Assembly (NCBI RefSeq): GCF_014633365.1
Contig: NC_068347.1
Location: 25,026,493-25,090,492 of the forward strand
Reading direction: 5' to 3'
DNA: 64,000 nt
Origin: Diospyros lotus
Taxonomy: Eukaryota > Streptophyta > Magnoliopsida > Ericales > Ebenaceae
Below are positions 35,602 through 47,283 of the stretch, piece by piece. The position numbers and the translations under genes are program-made. Numbering within the stretch: the first letter of the stretch is position 1; the number at the start of each line of letters is the position of its first letter. The notes under the pieces were generated by a model. That model saw nothing but the letters and a program-made list of their open reading frames with translations, was not told the DNA's origin and did not search any database.

Positions 35602-36233
35602 TCATTTCAACCAAGGCTGGTGAAGAGAGCTAGGTTCTGCATCGTCTTCCTTGCTAGGATTGGCATTGCTATCGCCAGTATCATCATTCTCTAAGGTGTC
35701 ATCGATATCCATGGCATGCCTTTTCTTTCCTGAACCCCTTGCAAGCACGACATCGCGATCTTGTTTCATGCCACGATATTTGTTCAGATACGACGTCAAA
35801 GGCTCAACGTAGTCCTCAAGCCTTATCCTGCCAATGGCCGAAATGATATCTTCGGCAGAGACTTTCTTGCGATTGTCTTGTTTGCAGCCTATGTTTGCGT
35901 TAGATGTAACCAAATGGATACAGTTTGTTGCATAATGTTGCATGACCTCTATGGCCTCTTTAGTAATACGGGTTTTGGGAGGCAATGCCCGACGCATGAT
36001 CTTTGTGACCCTGGACACAGGGAGGTGATTATCATTATCAAGCGCGGGTAGAACTTTACTCACTTTTTCCTTGGTTGGCACGTTTGTCAAAGAGCAAGGT
36101 ATTACAAGAATCAATTTGTGCTAGTATACATCACCAGAATAATAAAATATGAGTGCTTCGCAAAAAAATTACCAGAGCTTGAATTGGAATAAGTGCTGTC
36201 GTTGCTGCTCTGTGATCCGTCTGCACCTTCCAT
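35602..36233 (-). pseudogene. NF-YB-like gene copy 3 (splice acceptor lost)
   Basis: Exon 1 (36,233-36,173) and exon 2 (36,083-35,602) are open and match copy 2, with DDTLEND in place of DDSLEND and a Tyr in MQHYATN. The intron ends in TTTGACAA instead of TTTGACAG, so the acceptor AG used by the other copies is missing (G to A). Without another acceptor the transcript would retain the intron. The coding sequence itself has no stop, so the loss looks recent. Confidence 0.75.
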
Positions 36234-37709
36234 TCTTTCCTTTTAGAAATCTTTCTTCTCTACTAATTTTCCTAAACTATATATCACTTCTTCATTTTTA
36301 TACTAATGTTGGGCTCTCTTGAAATTGATGCAATCTGTTGAAAGTAATTAATTAAAGGAGTTTGTTTAGTGGTTAGATGATGGTTGGTGTGTTGCCTTTG
36401 TAGTTAATGCATATTCAGTTGTGACTCATTTACTCCTTTTATCTATTTTAACCAATTATGATATTTTGAATAAATTAAAATTACCTTTTTTTATTCTAAA
36501 AATCTTTATTTTTAGGGAAAGGTATACAATATCATTCAATAGTTTCATCAATGGATGTATAATCTACAAAACTAATTCATTGTAAGCGCATTCACATTGA
36601 ATTTGAAGACGGTGGTTGGAAAAATGGTAAGATTACTGAAAAGCAGGTAATAACTGAACATAAACTATGAAAAAAAAGGGAGATGTAGTGGCAAAATGGC
36701 CATTGTAGGTCAATTTGCGGATGTTTTGGAAAACTGCAAGAGTAATCGTTGTATGATAGCAATTTTGTGGCGATTTGTTTTCCTTTAGTAGTAGTTTTCC
36801 ACTACTAATTTAATACCAAATTGCAAACCAATAATTTAAGTTTTGACACATGCAAGTGCAAAATTGATCTCCCGATATGTGATACAATTAATGTTACTTA
36901 AGTTTAGAAACAAACTGATATGCCCTAAAAACAGCAGACAGTTCTGATATACGGAGAAAATCCAAGAAGCAGATTCGGGTCAAAATCTATGAGTAGGCAT
37001 CTCGGTCAAGTGCATATCTAAATTGGTCGAAATCAACAAACCGAGAGTAAAAACCAACATGGGAAGAACAAGGTGAAACGAAATCAAGACATGACTGAGC
37101 GGGCACCTTTCCATTGTAATGTTTTATATAAAAAATATAAAAATTTTATTAAAAATTATTCACCTTTCAATTTAACGAGTCCAACACTTAGCTGGAGTAT
37201 AACATGGAAAAAAAGAACATTTCATTAAAAGCATAAAGTGCTATCAATTAAATTTGAAAAAGTTGACCCAATTGAGGGTTAGGTCCTAGCCCTGCTCTTG
37301 CAACAACAAGGCTTTTAAAGAAAATAATCGCAATCCACAATAACCACCTACTTACCCAACATATCCAAATGTAACACTACGACCCAACTAAAACATTGAT
37401 TTTTTTTTATTAAAATAGCACCCATATTTATAACTCAAAGATCGAGAAAAACCACTCGTTAAACAAACTATTCTTCGCTAATGCTTAGAAAATTCTAACG
37501 ATTTTGGAAAACTAAGATAGTTAAACAAGCAGCGCTGGTTGAACTAGCGGTTTTAACTTAAAACTAGTCAAAGACCGTTAACTCATCTCATCATTGGTTT
37601 AACCAACTGTTCTATTTCGCCATTCCCATGCAACCCTTTCTTCCTAAATGGCACGTGACATGGTAAGATGGATGCTATATAGAAACATCATTAAAGTCGT
37701 TGGAAAACA

Positions 37710-38341
37710 TCATTTCAACCAAGGCTGGTGAAGAGAGCTAGGTTCTGCATCGTCTTCCTTGCTAGGATTGGCATTGCTATCGCCAGTATCATCATTCTCT
37801 AAGGAGTCATCGATATCCATGGCATGCCTTTTCTTTCCTGAACCCCTTGCAAGCACGACATCGCGATCTTGTTTCATGCCACGATATTTGTTCAGATACG
37901 ACGTCAAAGGCTCAACGTAGTCCTCAAGCCTTATCCTGCCTATTGCCGAAATGATATCTTCGGCAGAGACTTTCTTGCGATTGTCTTGTTTGCAGCCTAT
38001 GTTTGCGTTAGAGGTAACGAAATGGATACAGTTTGTTGCACAATGTTGCATGACCTCTATGGCCTCTTTAGTAATACGGGTTTTGGGAGGCAATGCCCGA
38101 CGCATGATCTTTGTGACCCTGGACACAGGGAGGTGATTATCATTATCAAGCGCGGGTAGAACTTTACTCACTTTTTCCTTGGTTGGCACGTCTGTCAAAG
38201 AGCAAGGTATTACAAGAATCAATTTGTGCTAGTATACATCACCAGAATAATAAAATATGAGTGCTTCGCAAAAAAATTACCAGAGCTTGAATTGGAATAA
38301 GTGCTGGCGTTGCTGCTCTGTGATCCGTCTGCACCTTCCAT
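37710..38341 (-). CDS. NF-YB-like histone-fold protein, copy 4 (intact)
   Basis: Exon 1 is 38,341-38,281 and exon 2 is 38,191-37,710. Splice sites are intact and the product is 180 residues. It has Ala where copies 2 and 5 have Gly in exon 1 (SSNAST). The histone fold and acidic tail otherwise match copy 2, apart from single substitutions such as Ala for Thr in VVLARGSGKK. Same orientation and spacing as its neighbours. Confidence 0.85.
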
Positions 38342-38402
38342 TCTTTCCTTTTAGAAATCTTTCTTCTCTACTAATTTTCCTAAACTATATATCACTTCTT
38401 CA

Positions 38403-38410
38403 TTTTTATA
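38403..38410 (-). promoter_or_regulatory. TATA box of NF-YB-like copy 4
   Basis: TATAAAAA on the minus strand, 62-69 bp upstream of the ATG, at the same place in the unit as in copy 2. Confidence 0.6.
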
Positions 38411-39817
38411 CTAATGTTGGGCTCTCTTGAAATTGATGCAATCTGTTGAAAGTAATTAATTAAAGGAGTTTGTTTAGTGGTTAGATGATGGTTGGTGTGT
38501 TGCCTTTGTAGTTAATGCATATTCAGTTGTGACTCATTTACTCCTTTTATCTATTTTAACCAATTATGATATTTTGAATAAATTAAAATTACCTTTTTTA
38601 ATTCTAAAAATCTTTATTTTTAGGGAAAGGTATACAATATCATTCAATAGTTTCATCAATGGATGTATAATCTACAAAACTAATTCATTGTAAGCGCATT
38701 CACATTGAATTTGAAGACGGTGGTTGGAAAAATGGTAAGATTACTGAAAAGCAGGTAATAACTGAACATAAACTATGAAAAAAAAGGGAGATGTAGTGGC
38801 AAAATGGCCATTGTAGGTCAATTTGCGGATGTTTTGGAAAACTGCAAGAGTAATCGTTGTATGATTGCAATTTTGTGGCGATTTGTTTTCCTTTAGTAGT
38901 AGTTTTCCACTACTAATTTAATACCAAATTGCAAACCAATAATTTAAGTTTTGACACATGCAAGTGCAAAATTGATCTCCCGATATGTGATACAATTAAT
39001 GTTACTTAAGTTTAGAAACATACTGATATGCCCTAAAAACAGCAGACAGTTCTGATATATGGAGAAAATCCAAGTAGCAGATTCGGGTCAAAATCTACGA
39101 GTAGGCATCTCGGTCAAGTGCATATCTAAATTGGTCGAAATCAACAAACCGAGAGCAAAAACCAACATGGGAAGAACAAGGTGAAACGAAATCAAGACAT
39201 GACTGAGTGGGCACCTTTCCATTGTAATGTTTTATATAAAAAATATAAAAATTTTAATAAAAATTATTCACCTTTCAATTTAACGAGTCCAACACTTAGC
39301 TGGAGTATAACATGGAAAAAAAAGAACATTTCATTAAAAGCATAAAGTGCTATCAATTAAATTTGAAAAAGTTGACCCAATTGAGGGTTAGGTCCTAGCC
39401 CTGCTCTTGCAACAACAAGGCTTTTAAAGAAAATAATCGCAATCCACAATAACCACCTACTTACCCAACATATCCAAATGTAACACTACGACCCAACTAA
39501 AACATCGATTTTTTTTATTAAAATAGCACCCATATTTACAACTCAAAGATTGAGAAAAACCACTCGTTAAACCAACTATTCTTCACTAATGCTTAGAAAA
39601 TTCTAACGATTTTGGCAAACTAAGATAGTTAAACAAGCAACGCTGGTTGAACTAGCGGTTTTAACTTAAAACTAGTCAAAGATTGTTAACTCATCTCATC
39701 ATTGGTTTAACCAACTGTTCTATTTCGCCATTCCCATGCAACCCTTTCTTCCTAAATGGCATGTGACATGGTAAGATGGATGCTATATAGAAACATCATT
39801 AAAGCCGTTGGAAATCA

Positions 39818-40449
39818 TCATTTCAACCAAGGCTGGTGAAGAGAGCTAGGTTCTGCATCGTCTTCCTTGCTAGGATTGGCATTGCTATCGCCAGTATCAT
39901 CATTCTCTAAGGAGTCATCGATATCCATGGCATGCCTTTTCTTTCCTGAACCCCTTGCAAGCACGACATCGCGATCTTGTTTCATGCCACGATATTTGTT
40001 CAGATACGACGTCAAAGGCTCAACGTAGTCCTCAAGCCTTATCCTGCCTATTGCCGAAATGATATCTTCGGCAGAGACTTTCTTGCGATTGTCTTGTTTG
40101 CAGCCTATGTTTGCATTAGAGGTAACCAAATGGATACAGTTTGTTGCACAATGTTGCATGACCTCTATGGCCTCTTTAGTAATACGGGTTTTGGGAGACA
40201 ATGCCCGACGCATGATATTTGTGACCCTGGACATAGGGACGTGATTATCATTATCAAGCGCGGGTAGAACTTTACTCACTTTTTCCTTGGTTGGCACGTC
40301 TGTCAAATAGCAAGGTATTACAAGAATCAATTTGTGCGAGTATACATCACCAGAATAATAAAATATGAGTGTTTTGCAAAAAAATTACCAGAGCTTGAAT
40401 TGGAATAAGTGCTGCCGTTGCTGCTCTGTGATCCATCTGCACCTTCCAT
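39818..40449 (-). CDS. NF-YB-like histone-fold protein, copy 5 (intact)
   Basis: Exon 1 is 40,449-40,389 and exon 2 is 40,299-39,818. The splice sites are good and the product is 180 residues. It differs from copies 2 and 4 in the first helix (NHVPMSRVTNIMRRALSPKTR) and is otherwise nearly the same. The Asn in TNIMRR is shared with copy 6, so copy 5 looks intermediate between the young left group and the older right group. Confidence 0.85.
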
Positions 40450-40510
40450 TCTTTCCTTTTAGAAATCTTTCTTCTTTACTAATTTTCATAAACTATATAT
40501 CACTTCTTCA

Positions 40511-40518
40511 TTTTTATA
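40511..40518 (-). promoter_or_regulatory. TATA box of NF-YB-like copy 5
   Basis: TATAAAAA on the minus strand, 62-69 bp upstream of the ATG, same position in the unit as in the other copies. Confidence 0.6.
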
Positions 40519-41463
40519 CTAATGTTGGGCTCTCTTGAAATTGATGCAATCTGTTGAAAGTAATTAATTAAAGGAGTTTGTTTAGTGGTTAGATGATGGT
40601 TGGTGTGTTGCCTTTGTAGTTAATGCATATTCAGTTGTGACTCATTTACTCTTTTTATCTATTTTAACCAATTATGATATTTTGACTAAATTAAAATTGC
40701 CTTTTTGTATTCTAAAAATCTTTATTTTTAGGGAAAGGTATACAATATCATTCAATAGTTTCATCAATGGATGTATAATCTACAAAACTAATTCATTGTA
40801 AGGGCATTCACTTTGAATTTGAACATGGTGGTTGGAAAAATGGTAAGATTATCGAAAAGCATGTAATAACTGAACATAAACTATGAAAAAAAGGGAGATC
40901 TAGTGGTAAAATGGCCATTGTAGGTCAATTTGCAGTAGTTTTGGAAAACTGCAAGAGTAATCGTCGTACGATTACAATTTTGTGGCCATTTGTTTTCCTT
41001 TAGCAGTAGTTTTCCACTACTAATTTAATACCAAATTGCAAACGAATAATTTAAGTTTTGAACACATGCAAGTGCAAAATTGATCTCCAGATATGTGATA
41101 CAATTAATGTTACTTAAGTTTAGAAACATACTGATATGCCCTACAGACAGCAAATAGTTCTGATATATGGAGCAAACCCAAGTAGCAGATTCGAGTCAAA
41201 ATCTACTAGTAGGCATCTCGGTCAGGTGCATATCTAAATTGGTCCAAATCAACAAACCGAGAACAAAAACCAACATGGGAAGAACAAGGTGAAACGAAAT
41301 CAAGACATGACTGAGCGAGCACCTTTCCATTGTAATGTTTTATATAAAAAATATAAAAATTTTAATAAAAATTATTCACCTTTGAATTTAACGAGTCCAA
41401 CACTTAGCTGGAGTATAACATGGAATAAAAGTACATTTAATTAAAAGCATAAAGTGTTATCAA

Positions 41464-42058
41464 TTAAATTTGAAAAAGTTGACCCAATTGCGGGTTAGGT
41501 GCTAGCCCAACTATTGCAACAACAAGGCTTTTAAAGAAAATAATCGCAATCCACAATAACCACCTTGCAAGCACGACATCGCGATTTTGTTTCATGCCAC
41601 GATATTGGTTCAGATACGACGTCAAAGGCTCAACATTGTCCTCAAGCCTTATCCTGCCTATTGTCGAAATGACATCTTTGGCAGAGACTTTCTTGTGATT
41701 GTCATGTTTGCAGCCTATGTTTGCGTTAGAGGTAACCAAATGGATACAGTTTGTTGCACAATGTTGCACGACCTCTATGGCCTCTTTAGTAATACGAGTT
41801 TTGGGAGGCAATGCCCGACGCATGATATTTGTGACCTTGGACACACGCAGGTGATGATCATTATCAAGCGCGGGTAGAACTTTACTTACTTTTTCCTTTG
41901 TTGGCACGTCTGTCAAATTGTAAGGTAATAGAAGAATCAATTTGTGCTAGTATACATCACCAGAATAATAAAATATGAGTGTTTTGAAAAAAATTACCAG
42001 AGCTTGAACTGGAATAACTGCTCCCGTTGCTGTTCTGTGATCCGTTTGCACCTTCCAT
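41464..42058 (-). CDS. NF-YB-like copy 6, truncated with a new C-terminus
   Basis: Exon 1 (42,058-41,998) and exon 2 (41,909-41,464) keep splice sites and frame for 168 residues. The histone fold is present, with changes such as HHLRVSKVTNIMRR, EVVQHC, KHDNHKK and LEDNVEPL. After VVLAR the unit jumps to sequence that is intergenic in the other copies. About 500 bp, covering the acidic tail, stop codon and 3' flank, is deleted. Translation runs on into WLLWIAIIFFKSLVVAIV and stops at 41,464. This gives a hydrophobic end in place of the acidic tail. The frame is open, but loss of function seems likely. Confidence 0.65.
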
Positions 42059-43522
42059 TCTTTTCTTTCAGAAATCTTTCTTCTCTTCTAATTTTCCAAA
42101 ACTATCACTTCTTCTTTTTTATACTAATGTTGGGCTCTCTTGAAATTGATGCAATTTGTTGAAAGTAATTAATTAAAGGAGTTTGTTTAGTAGTTAGATG
42201 ATTGTTGGTGTGTTGCCTTTATAGTTAATGAATATTCAGTTGTGACTCATTTACTCTTTTTATCTATTTTAAGCAATTATGTTATTTTGAATAAATTAAA
42301 ATTGCCTTTTTGTATTCTAAAAATCTTTATTTTTAGGGAAAGGTATACAATATCATTCAATAGTTTCATCAATGGATGTATAATCTACAAAACTAATTCA
42401 TTGTAAGGGTATTCACATTGAATTTGAAGATGGTGGTTGGAAAAATGGTAAGATTACCGAAAAGCATGTAATAATTGAACATAAACTATGAAAAAAAGGG
42501 AGATCTAGTGGCAAAATGGCCATTGTAGGTCAATTTGCCGTAGTTTTGGAAAACTACAAGAGTAATCGTCGTACGATTACAATTTTGTGGTGATTTGTTT
42601 TCCTTTAGCAGTAGTTTTATCTGCTAATTCAATACCAAATTGCAAATGAATAATTTAAGTTTTGAACACATGTAAGTGAAAAATTGTTCTCCAGATATGT
42701 GATACAATTAATGTTACGTATGTTTAGAAACATACTGATATGCCCTACAAATAGCAGACGGTTCTGATATATGGGGCAAACCCAAGTAGCAGATTCGGGT
42801 CAAAATCTACGAGTGGGCATCTCGGTCAAGTGCATATCTAAATTGATCAAAATCAACGAACCGAGAGCAAAAACCAACATGGGAAGAAAAAGTAGAAACG
42901 AAATCAAGACATGACTGAGCGGACACCTTTCCATCGTAATGTTTTATATAAAAAATATAAAAATTTAATAATTTTTTTTCGGCTTTTAGTTTAACGAGTC
43001 TAACACTCAGCTGGAGTATAACATGGAAAAAATGTACATTTAATTAAAAGCATAAAGTGTTATCAATTAAATTTGTAAAAGTTGACCCAATTGAGGGTTA
43101 GGTCCTAGCCCTGCTATTGCAACAAGGCTTTTATAGAAAATAAACGCAATCCACAATAACCACATACTTACCCAACATATCCAAATGTAACACTACGACC
43201 CAACCAAAACATCGAATTTTTATTAAAATAGCACCCATATTTACAACTCAATGATCAAGAAAAACCACTCATTAAACCAACTATTCTTCACTAATGCTTA
43301 GAAAATTCTAATGGTTTTGGCAAACTAAGATAGTTAAACAAGCAGCGCTGGTTGAACTAGCGGTTTTAACTTAAAACTAGTCAATGACCGTTAACTAATC
43401 TCATCATTGGTTTAACCAAATGATCTATTCCGCCATTCCCATGCAACACTTTCTTCCTAAATGGCATGTGACATCGTAAGATGGATGCTATATAGAAACA
43501 TCATTAAAGCCGTTGGAAAACA

Positions 43523-44153
43523 TCATTTCAACCAAGGCTGGTGAAGAGAGCTAGGTTCTGCATCTTCTTCCTTGCTAGGATTGTCATTGCTATCGCCAGT
43601 ATCATCATTCTCTAAGGAGTCATCGATATCCATGGCATGCCTTTTCTTTGTTGAACCCCTTGCAAGCACGACATCGCGATTTTGTTTCATGCCACAATAT
43701 TGGTTCAAAGATGACGTCAAAGGCTCAACATAGTCCTCAAGCCTTATCCTGCCTATTGCCGAAATGACCTATTTGGCAGAGTCTTTCTTGTGATTGTCTT
43801 ATTTGCAGCCTATGTTTGCATTAGAGGTAACCAAATGGATACAGTTTGTTGCATAATGTTGCATGACCTCTATGGCCTCTTTAGTAATATGGGTTTTGGG
43901 ATGCAATGCCCGACGCATGATCTTTGTGACCCTGGACACAGGCAGGTGATGATCATTATCAAGTGGGGGTAGAACTTTACTTACTTTTTACTTGGTTGGC
44001 ATCTCTGTCAAATTGCAAGGTATTACAAGAATCAATTTGTGCTATTAGACATCACCAGAATAATAAAATATGAGTGTTTTGCAAAAAATTACCAGAGCTT
44101 GAACTGGAATAAGTGCTCCCCTTGCTGCTCTATGATCCGTCTGCACCTTCCAT
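43523..44153 (-). pseudogene. NF-YB-like copy 7 (several stops)
   Basis: Exon 1 (44,153-44,093) has TAG where the others have CAG (GGATCA TAG AGC). Exon 2 has TAA early (ACCAAG TAA), TAA in place of CAA after IGCK, and TAG after SAK. Only the C-terminal 65 residues are open (43,720-43,523, including NQYCGMKQNRD and the acidic tail). The unit is full length apart from small indels. It is a clear pseudogene. Confidence 0.9.
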
Positions 44154-45622
44154 TCTTTTCTTTCAGAAATCTTTCTTCTCTTCTAATTTTCCTAAACTAT
44201 CACTTCTTCATTTTTATACTAATGTTGGGCTCTCTTGAAATTGATGCAATCTGATGAAAGTAATTAATTAAAGGAGTTTGTTTAGTAGTTAGATCATGGT
44301 TGGTGTGTTGCCTTTGTAGTTAATGCATATTCAGTTGTGACTCATTTACTCTTTTTATCTATTTTAACCAATTATGATATTTTGAATAAATTAAAATTTC
44401 CTTTTTGTATTCTAAAAATCTTTATTTTTAGGGAAAGATATACAATATCATTCAATAGTTTCATCAATGGATGTATAATCTACAAAACTAATTCATTATA
44501 AGGGCATTCACATTGAATTTGAAGATGGTGGTTGGAAAAATGGTAAGATTATCGAAAAGCATGTAATAGCTGAACATAAACTACGAAAAAAAGGGAGATC
44601 TAGTGGAAAAATGGCCATTGTAGGTCAATTTGCTGTAGTTTTGGAAAACTGCAAGAGTAATCGTCGTACGATTGCAATTTTGTGGCGATTTGTTTTCCTT
44701 TAGCAGTAGTTTTGCTATGCTAATTTAATACAAAATTGCAAACGAATAATTTAAGTTTTGAACACATGCAAGTGCAAAATTGATCTCCGGATATGTGATA
44801 TAATTAATGTTACTTAAGTTTAGAAACATACTGATATGCCCTACAAACAGCAGACATTTCTGATATATGGTGCAAACCCAAGTAGCAGATCCGGGTCAAA
44901 ATCTACGAGTAGGCATCTCAATCAAGTGCATATCTAAATTGGTCGAAAACCACAAACCGAGAGCAAAAACCAACATGGGAAGAACAAGGTGAAACGAAAT
45001 CGAGACATGACTGAGCGGGCACCTTTCCATTGTAATGTTTTATATAAAAAATATAAAAATTTTAATAAAAATTATTCACCTTTTAATTTAACGAGTCCAA
45101 CACTTAGCTGGAGTATAACATGGAAAAAAAGTACATTTAATTAAAAGCATAAAGTGTTGTCAATTAAATTTGAAAAAGTTGACCCAATTGAGGGTTAGGT
45201 CCTAGCCCTGCTATTGCAACAACAAGGCTTTTATAGAAAGTAAACGCAATCCACAATAACCACCTACTTACCCAACATATCCAAATGTAACACTACGACC
45301 CAACTAAAACATCGAATTTTTATTAAAATAACACCCATATTTACTACTCAATGATCGAGAAAAACCACTCGTTAAACCAACTATTCTTCACTAATGCTTA
45401 GCAAATTCTAATGATTTTGTCAAACTAAGATAGTTAAACAAGCAGTGCTGGTTAAACTAGCGGTTTTAACTTAAAACTAGTCGAAGACCGTTAACTCATC
45501 TCATCATTAGTTTTACCAACTGTTCTATTCCGCCATTCCCATGCAACCCTTTCTTCCCAAATGGCATGTGACATGGTAAGATGGATGTTATATAGAAACA
45601 TCATTAAAGCCGTTGGAAAACA

Positions 45623-46254
45623 TCATTTCAACCAAGGTTGGTGAAGAGAGCTAGGTTTTGCATCGTCTTCCTTACTAGGATTGGCATTGCTATCGCCAAT
45701 ATCATCATTCTCTAAGGAGTCATTGATATCCATGGCATGCGTTTTCTTTCTTGAACCCTTTGCAAGCACGACATCACGATTTTGTTTCATGCCACGATAT
45801 TGGTTCAGATACGACGTCAAAGGCTCAACATAGTCCTCAAGCCCTATCCTGCCTATTTCAGAAATGACATCTTCGGCAGTGTCTTTCTTGCGATTGTCTT
45901 GTTTGCAGCCTATGTTTGCGTTAGAGGTAACCAAATGGATACAATTTTGTTGCACAATGTTGCATGACCTCTATGGCCTCTTTAGTAATACGGGTTTTGG
46001 GAGGCAATGCCCGACGCATGATCTTTGTGACCCTGGACACACGCAGGTGATGATCAATATCAAGCGCGGTTGGAACTTTACTCACTTTTTCCTTGGTTGG
46101 CACGTCTGTCAAATTGCAAGGTATTACAAGAATCAATTTGTGCTAGTATACATCACCAGAATACTAAAATATGAGTGTTTTGCAAAAAATTACCAGAGCT
46201 TGAATTGGAATAAGTGCTCCCGTTACTGCTTTGTGATCCGTCTGCACCTTCCAT
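45623..46254 (-). pseudogene. NF-YB-like copy 8 (frameshift in histone fold)
   Basis: Exon 1 (46,254-46,194) and both splice sites are intact. Exon 2 (46,105-45,623) has one extra T within the codons for NCIH (plus strand ACAATTTTG where others have ACAGTTTG), which shifts frame after MQHCAT. The second half (45,955-45,623) is open in the other frame, with SEIGRIGLEDY and KGSRKKTHAMDIND. The single lesion suggests loss after the copy had already diverged. Confidence 0.85.
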
Positions 46255-46258
46255 TCTT

Positions 46259-47283
46259 TTCTTTCAGAAATCTTTCTTCTCTTCTAATTTTCCTAAACTA
46301 TCACTTCTTCATTTTTATACTAATGTTGGGCTCTCTTGAAATTGATGCAATCTGTTGAAAGTAATTAACTAAAGGAGTTTGTTTAGTGGTTAGATGATGG
46401 TTGGTGTGTTGCCTTTGTAGTTAATGCATATTCAGTTGTGACTCATTTACTCTTTTTTATCTATTTTAACCAATTATGATATTTTGAATAAATTAAAATT
46501 GCCTTTTTGTATTCTAAAAATCTTTATTTTTAGGGAAAGGTATACAATATCATTCAATAGTTTCATCAATGGATGTATAATCTACAAAACTAATTCATTG
46601 TAAGCGCATTCACATTGAATTTGAAGATGGTGGTTGGAAAAATGGTAAGATTACCGAAAAGCATGTAATAACTAAACATAAACTATGAAAAAAAGGGAGA
46701 TCTAGTGGAAAAATGGCCATTGTAGGTCAATTTGCAGTAGTTTTTGAAAACTGCAAGATTAATTGTCGTACGATTGCAGTTTTGTGGCGATTTGTTTTCC
46801 TTTAGCAGTAGTTTTGCACTACTAATTTAATACCAAATTGCAAACCAATAATTTAAGTTTTGAACACATGCAAGTTCAAAATTGGTCTCCATATATGTGA
46901 TACAATTAATGTTACTTAAGTTTAGAAACATACTGATATGCCCTACAAACAGTAGACAGTTCTGATATATGGAGAAAACCCAAGTAGCAGATTCGGGTCA
47001 AAATCTACGTGTGGGCATCTCGGTCAAGTGTATATCTAAATTTGTCAAAATCCACAAACCGAGAGCAAAAACCAACATGGGAAGAACAAGGTGAAATGAA
47101 ATCAAGACATGATTAAGCGGGCACCTTTTGCATTATAATGTTTTATATAAAAAATATAAAATTTTTAATAAAAATTATTCACCTTTTAATTTAATAAGTC
47201 CAACACTTGGTTGGAGTATAACATGGAAAAAAAGTACATTTAATTAAAAGCATAAAGTGTTGTGAAATTAAATTAGAAAAGTT
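46259..47283. other. Partial ninth unit: upstream sequence only
   Basis: About 1 kb corresponds to the region upstream of exon 1 in the other units, including the TATA box and the ATTGG (reverse CCAAT) near 46,470. It ends where the repeat breaks at about 47,283. No gene is present. In every other unit the matching spacer between genes is likewise non-coding. Confidence 0.7.

Larger units (their letters stand above)
29889..47283 (-). repeat. Head-to-tail tandem array of a ~2.1-kb unit carrying NF-YB-like genes
   Basis: The landmark GATCC(G/A)TCTGCACCTTCC recurs at about 29,889, 32,001, 34,110, 36,214, 38,322, 40,430, 42,039 (GATCCGTTTG here), 44,134 and 46,235. Units are thus 2,112, 2,109, 2,104, 2,108, 2,108, 1,609, 2,095 and 2,101 bp, followed by about 1 kb of a partial ninth unit. 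The 1,609-bp unit has lost about 500 bp. The whole unit is repeated, including promoter and intergenic sequence. The left edge cuts exon 1 of a would-be further copy. The right edge lies in upstream sequence near 47,283. The first five units look much more alike than the last three. Confidence 0.95.
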
